Source: Paragonimus westermani (taxonomy: Eukaryota; Platyhelminthes; Trematoda; Plagiorchiida; Troglotrematidae). From it: a stretch of 64,000 nucleotides of DNA. Location of the stretch: the NCBI GenBank assembly GCA_008508345.1, contig QNGE01001688.1:65518-129517 (forward strand), written 5' to 3'. Of the stretch, positions 51,791 through 61,269 are shown in pieces (position 1 is the stretch's first letter; every line of letters begins with the position of its first letter). The notes below the pieces were generated by a model, which saw only the letters and a program-made list of their open reading frames with translations, was not told the DNA's origin and did not search any database. Made by a program: the position numbers and the translations under genes.

Positions 51791-52040
51791 GTATGGGGCG
51801 AAGCCGCCCTAATTGGTTTGTCTACCCTGGAACAGACGTCAGTCTTTGTTTCATGTAAGCCCAATGGTTGAATGTTTTTTATTGTGTTGCTAGCCGCATG
51901 TCTTATATATTCTAATGTTTTACGTTCGTGACTGAAGAGTGTTAGCGAAATGTTAACATCTCGCGATGTATGTCCTCTATGGCTATTGGTGAACTGGATC
52001 AAGGGAATTGAGTGTTTAAATTAGTTATGGTTGTATTAAA
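51785..52040 (+). mobile_element. PLE 3' end inserted in the Gypsy pol gene
   Basis: In the orientation opposite to the Gypsy element, this stretch aligns by eye with 240-450. A short coding tail ending in 'LPW' (about 51820) comes first, then a non-coding run with the same blocks ('TTATATA', 'CATCTCGC-ATGTATGTC', 'GGTGAACTG-ATCAAGGGAA-TGAGTGTTT'). It ends near 52025. It splits the Gypsy reading between protease (ends about 52052) and RT linker (starts about 51780), so it arrived after the Gypsy element. Confidence 0.75.
51926..51966 (+). ncRNA. Hammerhead ribozyme in inserted PLE end (copy 3, best preserved)
   Basis: Core segment CTGAAGA lies at 51932-51938 (position 7 is A; that site tolerates any base) and GAA at 51947-51949. 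Stem I is TCGTGA (51926-51931) with TCGCGA (51961-51966): six pairs, one of them G-U. Stem II is G51939-C51946 and T51940-G51945 with loop GTTA. Stem III is A51950-TGT-51953 with ACA-T51959, loop TA. The cleavage triplet is AT-C51960. Every invariant hammerhead position is kept. The strand is the PLE sense strand. Confidence 0.8.
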
Positions 52041-52051
52041 ATCGATTCCAG

Positions 52052-52460
52052 TTAATTCATGTTTTCGGAAGCTTCTGGTACGTTTACTGTTCGCGGCTTG
52101 CCTTCCACTCGGATATTCTTAGTATTATAACGAAAACAGATTGCCTGTGAGGATGGGTCGATCTTATCGTAGTACCGTCGTAGGAAATCCATTCCTAGAA
52201 CCGCGCTCCATGGCAGGTGGCTCCTTACTGCCAACTGATGTCGAGTGGTTAAATTAGCCAGCTGTACTTTGGTCACAACTTGTGAGCCCGTCTGTAAAGT
52301 GGTGCCGTTTTCCGTTAATATTTGATGACAATACTCAGGCCGGACTATTTACAATTTAGTTGGGCTGCCACGGCCGAGTTTAAAATAGAACACGAGGCGC
52401 CATTTCAATCAAAAAGCAGGTGGCTTCATTGTCTAATCTACAGTTCACAGTTAGTGGCTT
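52052..52460 (-). pseudogene. Gypsy aspartic protease, degraded active site
   Basis: The second half of the domain is open at 52276-52052: 'TKVQLANLTTRHQLAVRS' then 'WSAVLGMDFLRRYYDKID', the 'LG-D-L' signature of retroviral-type proteases. Upstream (about 52445-52385) the reading 'RLDNEATCFLIEMAPRVLF' lines up with the catalytic 'FLIDTGA' region. The catalytic Asp appears as Glu and the Thr-Gly as Met-Ala, so the enzyme would be dead. Stops follow. In the family it cleaves the Gag-Pol polyprotein. Confidence 0.78.
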
Positions 52461-52519
52461 ATCTACGTCAGCATCCGCGAGACAGATAACAGAACGTATA
52501 CATGCACACGACAAAAGTC

Positions 52520-53263
52520 TCCTACCTCGTGTTACTCGGCTCACTGCCAGAGGTGGATTGTGTCCACACTTCTGCGTGCAGGAACCAAACCTCTTACAGT
52601 AGATGCAATTACTCGCTGGGGAACGTTGGTGAGGGGAGTTACAAGCCGCGAAACACGAGTTCTGTTACTGAAGAGGTGTCGAGCATTAAATCCTGCACCG
52701 TCTCAAGTGCCCGTGCTTTTTCAGCTGTCTTTAGCAGCGACGACGCCGGTTCGCGCAGGAATTTTCCAAGTGATTCTTGATTAGATGACCCAAGACAGAA
52801 AGGGTCACGAATCTGACAATCTCTTTCAGCCGCAGATGCTTCTGGAAACGCTCTCAGAGCTAGTTCCCGCAGGTCATGAGGAAACGAATCCACTGATTCC
52901 GACGGTTGCTGGCGCCTGACGTGGAACCCTTCGCGATAAACAGGCACTAATTCCGTGCGCCCATGCAACCTCAGGTGGTGAATCTGGAGACACACCACAG
53001 ACAAGAAATTGCTTCACAGCTGCATCACTCAAAAAACTGAGGATATAAAAGCTGTGGAGCTTGTAGATCACTGCTGATAAGTAGTCTGCCTTTAAATGCC
53101 CAGTCATCGAATTCATCATCGGGATTGTAAAAGGGGGGTTGGCGTGATGATGGTTAAAACTTGCAGGATCACTCGTTAATTTAGATGGTAGAATCCGTTG
53201 ATAACGGGAGTGAAGTGAACTCTGACTTCGCACTAATCCCACTACTGTCATCAAGTGTAACAA
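52520..53263 (-). pseudogene. Gypsy Gag with zinc-knuckle remnant
   Basis: Overlapping minus frames 53263-52874 and 53004-52639 share a Gag-type reading: 'FLSDAAVKQFLVCGVSPDSP' before the frame change, then 'QPSESVDSFPHDLRELALRA', 'DPFCLGSSN' and 'SSLLKTAEKARALE'. Downstream at about 52600-52545 'CIYCKRFG' and 'CTQKCGHNP' are a zinc-knuckle remnant in the form used by flatworm Gypsy elements, before the protease. At least two frameshifts occur. The N-terminus is not defined. Confidence 0.8.
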
Positions 53264-53269
53264 GAAAAC

Positions 53270-53725
53270 AAATGTCTATATACGCCAACGATCACAAGCA
53301 GTCCCGGCGCAATTAAAACCAGAGAAAAGACGTAACGAACAATCACAACCAGTGTATTGGCGATACAGAGTCTAGGCGGTGATCCGCACAAGGCCAATGG
53401 CGACGGAAAATCAAAGTTCCACATATAACGGTTTTCTAATCGTTCTAGACAAGTAAGCCCGGGGGAAATTAAATATCACGATTCCAAGGACGTTCATGTT
53501 GTCTGGAACAGGCCATGTAATACGTACGTAGGCAACCTGAAACAGATGACACGGAAGAGAATGTCAGCGGAAATTTCAACTTGCATGCGCAACAGCCACC
53601 ATATTGTCACATCGTGTTGATTCCGATTTCCCCCAAAACAAGCGACTTCAGTGGTTCAGCGATACAGCGATTCGCACACGTGTTGAGGCTGTGACATGAA
53701 TAACCGGATCCAGTCTGTTCGTTCG
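53270..53725. other. Possible Gypsy 5' flank or LTR, undefined
   Basis: This is where the 5' LTR and leader of the Gypsy element (-) should lie. I could not find matching ends or a primer-binding site. Nothing else was recognised. Confidence 0.4.
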
Positions 53726-53838
53726 TTTCGATGTCCGGCGGTTTTCTGTTGACCTGAAAGGCGGTCATTGAAAACAGGGTGTAGCACCGGAAAGTACCAA
53801 GAATAGAGTAAAATAACAACCTGGAAGAACAGGATAAC

Positions 53839-55900
53839 TTAATAATCTAACGGTTTATCAAGTAGGTGAGAATCCAACAACACTTTGAGACGGTCATTAG
53901 AAGAGCAGCTAACAATCTCTAGTGGATGGTCGTTCCAGCAGTTGATAACCCTATAAGAGAACTGTTGTCTTAGGGAGTTCCGAAGTCGGAGCTTATAGAG
54001 ATTCTTGTCGTGACCTTTTCGATTGTTCTCACTTACTAGGGTGAAGAATTGTTGCACGAGTCCTGTGCTGAAGAGAAAGTGTGTAAGAATTAGGTCACCA
54101 CGGACTCTTCAAACCTCAAGTGGTTAAAGATCAAGAATTTCGAGGCGAGACTCGTAGGAGAGATGGCGTAAGCTAGCGACCATTTCGGTGGCTACTCGCT
54201 GGACACGTTCGATGGCGAGTATATCCTCCTTCAACCCGGTGTAGGCGAATTGATTGGCATACTCGAGCAGTGGTCTTATGCAGACTCCGTAAAGCGTGTG
54301 AAAGGCGTGCTTGTCTATCCTGGGGAAGGTTCTTTTTTCATCCCAACAGTCATAAAACCCCTTTTGGCGGCCAGCTGGTGATGACAAGAGAAGGACAAAC
54401 CAGATGGTGGCCAAATCCCTAAGTATTTCTTGAGGTCTACTTTCGCGATACCTACTACACTTTGTACATCGTGCATCACGAATAGGTTCTTGGAGTCTCC
54501 TCAGAGCGACATGTGCGCACACTTGCTGTCGTTTAGATGGAGGTTCCAGTCGTTTGACCAGCACTTAATACCGTCACAGGTCAGTCTGAAATGTATTGAG
54601 GCAACACGCGTCCCAGATTTATAAGTCATCAGCATAAAGGAGGGCAATGCTAGGGATCAGCTCGGGGAGATTATTGAGTTGCATCAGAAACAGCGGTGGA
54701 CCAAGTATCGATCCTTGAGGGACTCCCACGGAGTCTGGGGATGGAAACAAAGGGCCTGAACCGGTGTTTACCTTGAAAATCCTGTTGCCAAGAAGGGAAG
54801 CAATCCAGAGCAGAACCTCCCTTTGGACCTCATAAGCTTCTAGTTTATGTACCGGAGGAACGTGTGGGACACGGTCGAAGGCCTTGGCAAAGTCGGAGAA
54901 GATAGCATCAGAGATATGACCATTGTCTTTGGCCCCCGTTAGGCTATCCATGAAGATTAACATATTGATTATGCATGACCGATCGGGAAGACAGCCAGAC
55001 TGGGTCGAAGAGAGAAGGTTATTTGAGAAGAAATGCTTAAAGATTGTGCAGGTTAACAGTCTCTCCATCATCTTGCAGGGGATGCTGGTAAGGTTGATCG
55101 TCCGAAAACCAGCAGGAGAGTGACGATCGACTGGTTTAAATATGGGTGAGACAGTGGCCTCATTCCATGCCTACAGATGAGTGCCTGTCCTAAGTATCTG
55201 TTTAAACAGATTAAGGAGAGGCACTGCCAAATCGACGGCCGCTTCTTTGAGGATCCAAGAATGGATCGCGTCTGGTCCCATGGCACTATGAGGATTAGTC
55301 TTGAGCAAGAGATCCTGAACGTCGAACACAGAAAAGTCAGCTGTTAATAGAGGGTATTGGAATTGTCTCCGTAGGACAATTGGATGCCAGTTTGGCAGAT
55401 CCACATTGTCGACTGATGAGTAGTATTCTCTGAACACCTCCGCAACCACTTGGGTGTTGGAGGAGGTTTCCCCGTCGGAAAGCCGCAGAGAAAGCGCTGA
55501 GGGCTCAGTTTTTCTCCGGCGACGTATATACTTGGGAAGAAAATTCCTATTCTCGCGAGCTACCTGTAGGATTTTTGACTGTACCTGATGGATTTGTTGC
55601 CGGATTTCCCGCTCGCACCTGTTTCATACAGAACGAAAGGCCTCTGGATCCTCTGGCTTATCCATTAGCCTCTGCTCAGGAAATAGACGGGAACGTACTT
55701 CAAGAGGACCACGTGTGTTCCGCGGAAGCGGTGCACGAGAGAACTTCCATAGTTTTCGGGGAGCAAATGCCTCATCGGCTTCGTGAATGACAGCTTTAAA
55801 GGAATGGTGGTTCAAGTTCACTGAGTCGGATGTAAGGCTGAGTGTGCTTAAAAACGTCCTCAGTGCGTTAAAGTCTGCTTTCTGGAAGTTTCGCAATGAA
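53839..55900 (-). pseudogene. CR1 ORF2, reverse transcriptase and C-terminal domain
   Basis: Blocks on the minus strand: 'FQKADFNALRTFLSTL' (55896-55624); 'FREYYSSV' and 'VFDVQDLLLKTNPHSAMGPD' (55449-55171); 'GCLPDRSCIINML' with 'FSDFAKAFDRVPH' (first catalytic Asp), 'SVGVPQGSILGPPLFLMQLN' and 'LLYADDL' (55071-54619), both polymerase aspartates kept. A TAA follows directly after 'ADDL'. Then 'YGVCIRPLLEYANQFAYTGL' and 'IERVQRVATEMVASLRHLSY' (54564-54124), and the CR1 tail 'NNRKGHDKNLYKLRLRNSL' to 'SYRVINCWN' (54057-53839). RT copies the element RNA at the nicked target. Stops and frame changes make it inactive. Confidence 0.93.
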
Positions 55901-55923
55901 GTCTCTGTTACAGCATTTTGAAG

Positions 55924-56640
55924 CTAGCAACAGATGAAGTCAAAAGTTAGTAGCATGTGGGTACTGTGTCCTAGCGGTAGTTTGATGACCAATCTATCAA
56001 CCAGGTGAGCCTCGATCGTAACGACCAGATCGAGCAAGGAGGGTGTCTGTCCTGGACGATGCCTTGTGGGTGGACCGACTTGCCATGTGCAGGCTTTCTC
56101 ATGGATGAACATTGCCAAGGGTTTCCATAGCCCTCACTCAGAGTCTTCATGGGAAACCGCTACAGAGTTGAGTTCAGGTGTGTTGAAGTCACCCATAATA
56201 ATAAGATGGGATAAACGCCGGGTGGACGTGAGCCTGTCCAGGGTGGCAAGAATGGCCTCGTCGTCGGATGCACTGCACGACGACGAACAGTATATAAGAC
56301 CGGCAAGAAGCGCGTCACGTCAACAAAGTTGGATTTTGATCCAGAGCGTTTCACATTTCTCTGGGAAGATAGATTCTCCTACGACAGCTGGCACTAGGAG
56401 CTTCTGACTAAGAAAGACGGTAGAACCTCCCATACGTCTTTGAGGAAGTCCATTCAGTACAAAGAGTAACCAGGGGCATGCAGTTTATTCTCAATGATAT
56501 CCGCGGGAAAACAGGTCTCAAGTAAAACAAGAATGTGAGGGCTGGTTTTGTGAACCAGCTCTCTGATTTCTGGTATTTTGTTCGAAAGTCTCAGGCAATT
56601 GGTGTACACGCACTAGAGGGCTACTTCCTTGTTTGGCTGG
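55924..56640 (-). pseudogene. CR1 ORF2, endonuclease domain
   Basis: The start reads 'YTNCLRLSNKIPEIREL' then 'SPHILVLLETCFPADIIE' (about 56620-56500), the 'N-R-L-K--EL' and 'LTETWL' blocks of the apurinic-type endonuclease with Glu kept. 'MGDFNTPELNSV' at about 56200-56165 holds the catalytic Asp-Asn motif. 'SLLDLVVTIEA' and 'PLGHSTHMLLTF' (56118-55924) form the end, where the expected Asp of 'SDH' is replaced by Thr. Two frame changes occur. It nicks target DNA to prime reverse transcription. Confidence 0.88.
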
Positions 56641-57149
56641 GTGCAGAGAGAAAGAGAAGTGCACGAGGCAGAGCTTGGGAAGGTAGCCTCACTAATGAGG
56701 GGGCGCGTAACTGGTGGAATGTTTTTGTGAGCCCTCTCGAGAGGTGGTGGCTGTTTCATCACAACCTGTGTATTTGTGAGCGTTCTTGTGGGAAGGTTAG
56801 TCGGCTTCAGTTGGTCCATGGTCCATGGGCTTCAGACCGCTCTTGCGTTCAGGGCTTCTAGGGTGATTTGCAGTTTTATCCCGCGTGAAAATTTGGGTGG
56901 GTTTGTAGAATAGAAAAGAGCTCGGAACGAAATGACACTGATCCATCCCAGGAGAGAGTCGCCGGAATGAGACAAATGTGGGCCATTTTGGACGCTAGAG
57001 GGACCTCAGCAAACTCACTGGGCTATAAAGCTTAAGGATAAAATATGTCATCGGAAGTTTTTTGGTTGGGGGTCTAAGAGAACAGTGGTGGTCCTCAACA
57101 CCTTTGGGATCTGCTTTTCCGGACCCTTGCATGTCAACAGACGCTTGAC

Positions 57150-57542
57150 CTACCAAAAACAGGTGAGGGCAGTAGCCACTGATGTAGATGCTTGTGGTGG
57201 TCCATCCGAAGACCCTGGTCCTTTTTTGACAGCAGGGATAAGGACTTCAACGCTAGCCTGGAGTTTGGGGTCAGCCTTGCTGCATAAACTTGTTCTAGCA
57301 AGCCGAGAACGCTTCTGCCGCTCCTGTAGTGAGCGATCTGGCGGGACTCCCCTGAGGTTAACGTGGTTTTTTAGTTCTGCCGCTTCTTCCAGTACTTCCC
57401 CCGTGATAATCTTTGCAGGTGACGTCACAAGAAATCCCAGTAACTTCTTGGTTGCTTTAGGGCAAAGTCTGTTAGCGGGAACCATGTTTGAAAACTCTGG
57501 AGAGGAAAAGGCGTTTAGCACTGCTCTCACTCCGTTGGTCAA
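57150..57542 (-). pseudogene. Probable CR1 ORF1 fragment
   Basis: A 130-codon minus frame lies upstream of the endonuclease, where CR1 elements have ORF1. It reads 'FLVTSPAKIITGEVLEEAAE', 'GVPPDRSLQERQKRSRL', rich in Lys/Arg and Ser/Pro, without a zinc knuckle or coiled coil I can point to. Position is the main evidence. Between it and the endonuclease (56640-57150) only a short Thr/Pro-rich frame (56819-56613) is visible. Confidence 0.5.
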
Positions 57543-57664
57543 GGCTAGTTCTGGGAACTGCTACAGAGTTAGCAGCGATCCACACATTAACCGATTATTA
57601 CACTGATTTAAGGCAGGGACTCAGTGTTCCTTTGTGCAGTCGTCCTTACTTGCTCAGTATCACG

Positions 57665-58250
57665 TGGGGCGTCTTTTGTTTTGAGGGCAACCATTGAAAA
57701 CGGGATGTAGCGTCACTCTTTGGGATGACAGTGAACACTAAAAACGGAATAATTTTACCTGCATAATGAACTTTTGGGTGAATGCGAGTCAAGCAGTGTT
57801 TTGGAACGATTACTAGAAGTGCTGCTAACAACTTCATAAAGGAAGCTGCTTTACAGGTTAAAAAACCCTATGAGAAAAGTGCTGCTGCCTAAGAAAGATC
57901 CGAGAAGAAAGCCTAAAAGACTTTCCGTTATGTTGTCGTTGGCCCTGATCATTCGTTAAGGTGAAGGACTGTTCAACGGAGCCTACTGTGAAGAGCTGTG
58001 TGTGAATTTAATCGCCGCGAAGTCGCCGAAATTCAAGTGGATGCAACTCAAAAATGTGACGTCGTGACTCGTACGCGACATTTCCTAGGCTCACGACGAG
58101 CTTTGTAGCCTCAGGCTGGACACTCTCAACGGCCATTATCTTTCCTCAGGCCGGTATGCACGACCTAATCAGCACACTCAAGCAGCAGGCCCGTATAAAA
58201 CATGTAAAGCGTTTGAACCGCCTGCGTTTTTATGCGGGGGAGGCTTTCTT
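57665..58250 (-). mobile_element. CR1-like LINE, copy 2, 3' part
   Basis: The nucleotide sequence aligns by eye with 53735-54310 of copy 1. Shared blocks (plus strand) include 'CATTGAAAAC-GG-TGTAGC', 'AACCCTATGAGA', 'GGTGAAG-A-TGTT', 'CTGTG-TGAAGAG', 'TCAAGTGG', 'ACTCGTA-G', and 'CACTC-AGCAG'. The protein equivalent (RT C-terminus) is broken by many stops. It lies head to tail with copy 1 and is clearly more diverged. Confidence 0.72.
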
Positions 58251-58319
58251 GTGTGCTTAGGAGGTAGCGGAAACAGCATGGTCAGGTAAAACATTCCAAG
58301 TCTTACAATCGCTCAATTA

Positions 58320-59720
58320 GCAAGGTTCTGTGCCATGTTGAGCTTCTGGTTTGAGCGAGTATCCCGTTTGTCTATTGGCCATGTAATGCGATCACCCTGG
58401 ATGTCTCAAAAATCCTCAATTTCCCTCGACGTAATAGTCGCTCTACTAGTACCATCGTACCTGTTCATATTACCTTGTGAAGGTAAAGTTACTACGAACG
58501 ACCGGCATGGAAGTTAGTGTGTTAGCGTGGAGGTCGCAGCTTTACTCGTGACTGTATAATGAATGCGCGTCATCTTCGGTATAGCGGTCTAAATTTACCA
58601 GAATAGGAATCTTTCAGCCACCGTCGTTGGAAAGGCCTCTCAGTCAGTCTGACGCCTATTTGAGTCGTGATGATCGGTTGAGGCCTCCGCTGATCCTCGT
58701 AATTTGGGCCCCCAGCCTCGAAACCTTGTGCAGATCGCTGAGAAATCGTCGAACTTTGTCCTTTTCGACCGTTGTCACGCGGTTGTCCTAGCGGTTCTCC
58801 CACGTCCAACCCCCTCGGGTCTTTAATTTCTACTCTGAAGTCCACTCGCGTAAGTCGAGTGAAACAATAAATAAGGCTTGTTTGCAGACCCGCTGTTTCC
58901 CATTACTGCTGATTCGGGCAAGTATAAGATTGGAAAAACGTTGGGTGTACCAACCTAGATGTAACGAACAGGTTTCAAGATATTGGCGAGCCGTCCCGTC
59001 CATTATTGTAACCAAGTTCATACGCCAGGTTCATCTTTTTTCATTTTGTATATTCAAACAAATTTATACTTATCGATAAACTTTGCCTCCTAATTCCACC
59101 CTGTTCAAGTTATTTATACCTGCCGGAAATTGTGTATACATGTTGCTGGCGCAACTGGACATCTCCTTTTCCATGTTGGAGCTCGGTGAGGTGGATGTGA
59201 GACCGGATGCTGTGAGCTTCCATGTCCCGGATTGTGTTCCAAGTGATGTAGAGTATTAAGTGGCACAGCTGGAGTTGCAATTTCAGTTAGTACGCATCAC
59301 CAGCCAAACTGCTAAGTTCAATTGTTTGGCCACCGCGCTGCCTACGTCGCCGAGCACTTCTTCAGAGATTTGGTGGTCAGACTACTAGGGCGCAACCGTC
59401 ATAGCACGCTGAAGAGTGAATTCTTAAAGTGAGCCGCCATATCAAAAGGAAAGCGACCGAAGCAGGTCTTTAGCAAAGTTCAGCCAGGAACTTATACTCT
59501 ATCTCAGTTGGTTCGGCGGTTGAGACAAGTGGAGCTAAAGTACAAGACGGTTGACAAGCCCACCCACCACGTTTGGGTGCAGAAATTGCCGGATTCCATG
59601 TGAGCGCTTATTCCACTATTCCCATCGATGTATTCCTCGGTTACTTGGGAAGGATCCACCAGAAACCCACCAAGGAGCACATTTGCGCACCCATCGTCAT
59701 TTAGTGGAAGACCCCGACCG
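58320..59720 (+). mobile_element. Gypsy fragment (LTR-like region plus gag) inserted in CR1 copy 2
   Basis: A gag reading on the plus strand (59138-59720) is flanked on both sides by CR1 copy 2 (-), so it is nested. Upstream at 58867 is AATAAATAAGG (polyadenylation-like) and at about 58982 'ATTGGCGAGCCGTCC', which resembles the primer-binding region that follows a 5' LTR. The LTR itself (perhaps about 58510-58980) cannot be proven from one copy. Protease, RT and integrase are absent. Confidence 0.6.
59138..59720 (+). pseudogene. Gypsy Gag remnant
   Basis: In the plus strand the blocks are 'PDAVSFHVPDCVPSDVEY', a stop, 'VAQLELQFQLVRITSQTAKF' and 'CLATALP' (about 59200-59340). After a frame change come 'AYVAEHFFRDLVVRLLG' and 'STLKSEFLK' (about 59340-59430), then 'RPKQVFSKVQPGTYTLSQLV' with 'RRLRQVE' (about 59453-59535) and 'HVWVQKLPDSM' (about 59567-59600). 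These are the capsid-region blocks of flatworm Gypsy Gag and parallel the gag at 61.4-62.1 kb. Stops and at least one frameshift break it. Confidence 0.75.
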
Positions 59721-59722
59721 TC

Positions 59723-59990
59723 CTACCAGTGCTTAATCCTGCCAAGATCAATCGATAGTGAATTGGGATCAGAGATATTCCAGATTTTTAGGTCCTCAGA
59801 GTGTAAAAGGGCGCCGCTGAACATGTTGTCCAGAAGGTCATCGGCGCAGACGAGAAACGGAGGGAGACCAAGAATCAACCCTTTAGGAGCCTCCGTAAGA
59901 ATCGGAGGGAAGGACAAAGGGACTGAACCGGTTTTGTTTGAAACACTACCAGGCTTATCGAATTTTAGCCCTCCGTGAAACACTTAGGCC
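59723..59990 (-). pseudogene. CR1 copy 2, reverse transcriptase fragment
   Basis: The 86-codon minus frame reads 'PKGLILGLPPFLVCADDLL', 'LHSEDLKIWNISDPNSL' and 'RIKHW'. It aligns with 'GVPQGSILGPPLFL' and 'LLYADDL' of copy 1. The polymerase motif is changed: 'YADD' is now 'HSED', so the Asp pair is lost. Nucleotide similarity with 54555-54770 supports it. The piece between this and 58250 was displaced or lost when the Gypsy fragment came in. Confidence 0.85.
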
Positions 59991-59994
59991 AGAG

Positions 59995-60125
59995 CACCTT
60001 ACGACCCGAACGTGTCACAATAAGTGCTGGCGTCGCCGGCGAAGATTGTGATGTCTGCTGAGGGCAATGCCCTAATGCGAGGCTGTTCAGGGTCGGCTAC
60101 CGACCTAGTCACGGGATGCAGAGGA
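59995..60125. other. Junction between CR1 copy 2 and Gypsy copy 2
   Basis: It includes a small inverted repeat (GGTCGG-CTA-CCGACC near 60093). On the minus strand it may be the end of the Gypsy pol frame and the following non-coding region. No LTR was recognised. Confidence 0.35.
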
Positions 60126-60127
60126 GT

Positions 60128-60640
60128 TTAGAAGACCTCGTCTGTCCTTTCAAAATAGGCGGGCGTTAAGCGATTGATGCTAACCTTGTCCCGAAAACCC
60201 TCAGGCCTAAGTACGCAGAAACGGTTCTCCCGCTGAAGTAACTTTGTGAAATCACTCGAGCGGGCGTCGCGGACCGTCGACGCGAACAAACATGTACGTA
60301 CGGTCGTGGTGGCCTCTGGGAACAAATACCTTGTGATTTTGTTCTCGCGTGCCGGTGACACGGAGTTGACGCACACGTGAAACAAGCCGATTCGCGTAGA
60401 AAGCATCATATCGAAGTGCGTCTGCGGCGGACAATGAATAATCGCCAGGAGGACGCAGCGGTTGGCCGCAAAGAACTTCGGCGCTGAAAACCTGGAAGTC
60501 AGCACCGAGGGCCGCGCGGCTGCCAAGCAAAACAGATAGCAGGGATTCTGCTCAACTAATTGCATCGACGGTGGTGAGGGCTACTTTCATTTGTTGATGA
60601 AGGCTTTCTGCCTTGGCGTTCGTAACCCGAAGACAGTGAT
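60128..60640 (-). pseudogene. Gypsy integrase C-terminal region
   Basis: Blocks: a short 'KAFINK' piece corresponding to the usual 'ERFHRQLK' helix (about 60610), 'ALGADFQVFSAEVLCGQPLR' (60530-60425), 'ANRLVSRVRQLR', 'HKVFVPRGHHDRTYMFVRVD' (about 60350-60270), then in another frame 'LLQRENRFCVLRPEGF' and 'KVSINRLTPAY' (about 60245-60145). This last part is the GPY/F-type module that ends Gypsy integrases. Frames 60565-60128 and 60530-60252 are each open, with a single frame change between them, so decay is moderate. The catalytic core is absent through deletion. Confidence 0.88.
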
Positions 60641-61269
60641 AATGATATATTTCTCAGCGCATATGTGAGAAGCACGCTTGGTTATGCGCGATCACTGTAG
60701 ATATTTATAAACAATATAAAAACGATTAACTGAACAGTAGCACGAACTTAAAGCCTACTTTCAAAAAGGACGTGGTCAGAAAGCGCTTGACTGTAGTTCA
60801 TTAAACTTTGATGCACGCAACAGAGAAGGAGATCGTTCGCTCGCTACACAGATTTAGCCCAAAAAATGGGATGTCACACTAATTTACCTTTTATAACGTT
60901 GTGGGATGAGCAATTTTTTAAATGGTCCAAGGTCACTCCGGGGAGAAGGTCAGAAAGCATCTTTGAAGCGTTTCGTCATTAGGGGATAAAACTGGCGTCC
61001 GGAAAATGTCAAGATAGGTCGGCTTTGGCGAGGCAGGGAAGGAAATATCAAAATCTAGCAAACGGTTCGGCATATTCTGACGCAGGATTAAGTCGATTTT
61101 TCGGAAACGTCAATAAGTTGAACGTCCGGTGAACCGTCCAGCCAAGACGAAGTTTCGTGTGTCCATCCGTCGTAGGAAAGCTTCGCACGTGGAGTTGACT
61201 GGGTCTGCTTGGAACATTCTCCAGATGCCTGTGGGAGGACGACAGTTTCTGTGCTGGTTTCCATGAGGT

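Larger units (their letters stand above)
49690..53263 (-). mobile_element. Ty3/Gypsy LTR retrotransposon, nearly complete but inactive
   Basis: On the minus strand gag, zinc knuckle, protease, reverse transcriptase, RNase H and integrase follow in the classical Ty3/Gypsy order over about 3.6 kb. The coding region is split into at least eight frames by stops and frameshifts and carries a PLE 3' end inserted between protease and RT (about 51785-52040). LTRs, primer-binding site and polypurine tract could not be placed. Confidence 0.93.
53730..57640 (-). mobile_element. CR1-like LINE, copy 1, nearly full length
   Basis: On the minus strand an ORF1-like frame (57542-57150), an apurinic-type endonuclease (about 56630-55930), a reverse transcriptase (about 55900-54100), the CR1 tail (54057-53839) and a 3' untranslated region (to about 53730) follow in order. 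The 3' region is also present at 57668-57720 at the end of the next CR1 copy. The reading is broken by several frameshifts and stops. Confidence 0.92.
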
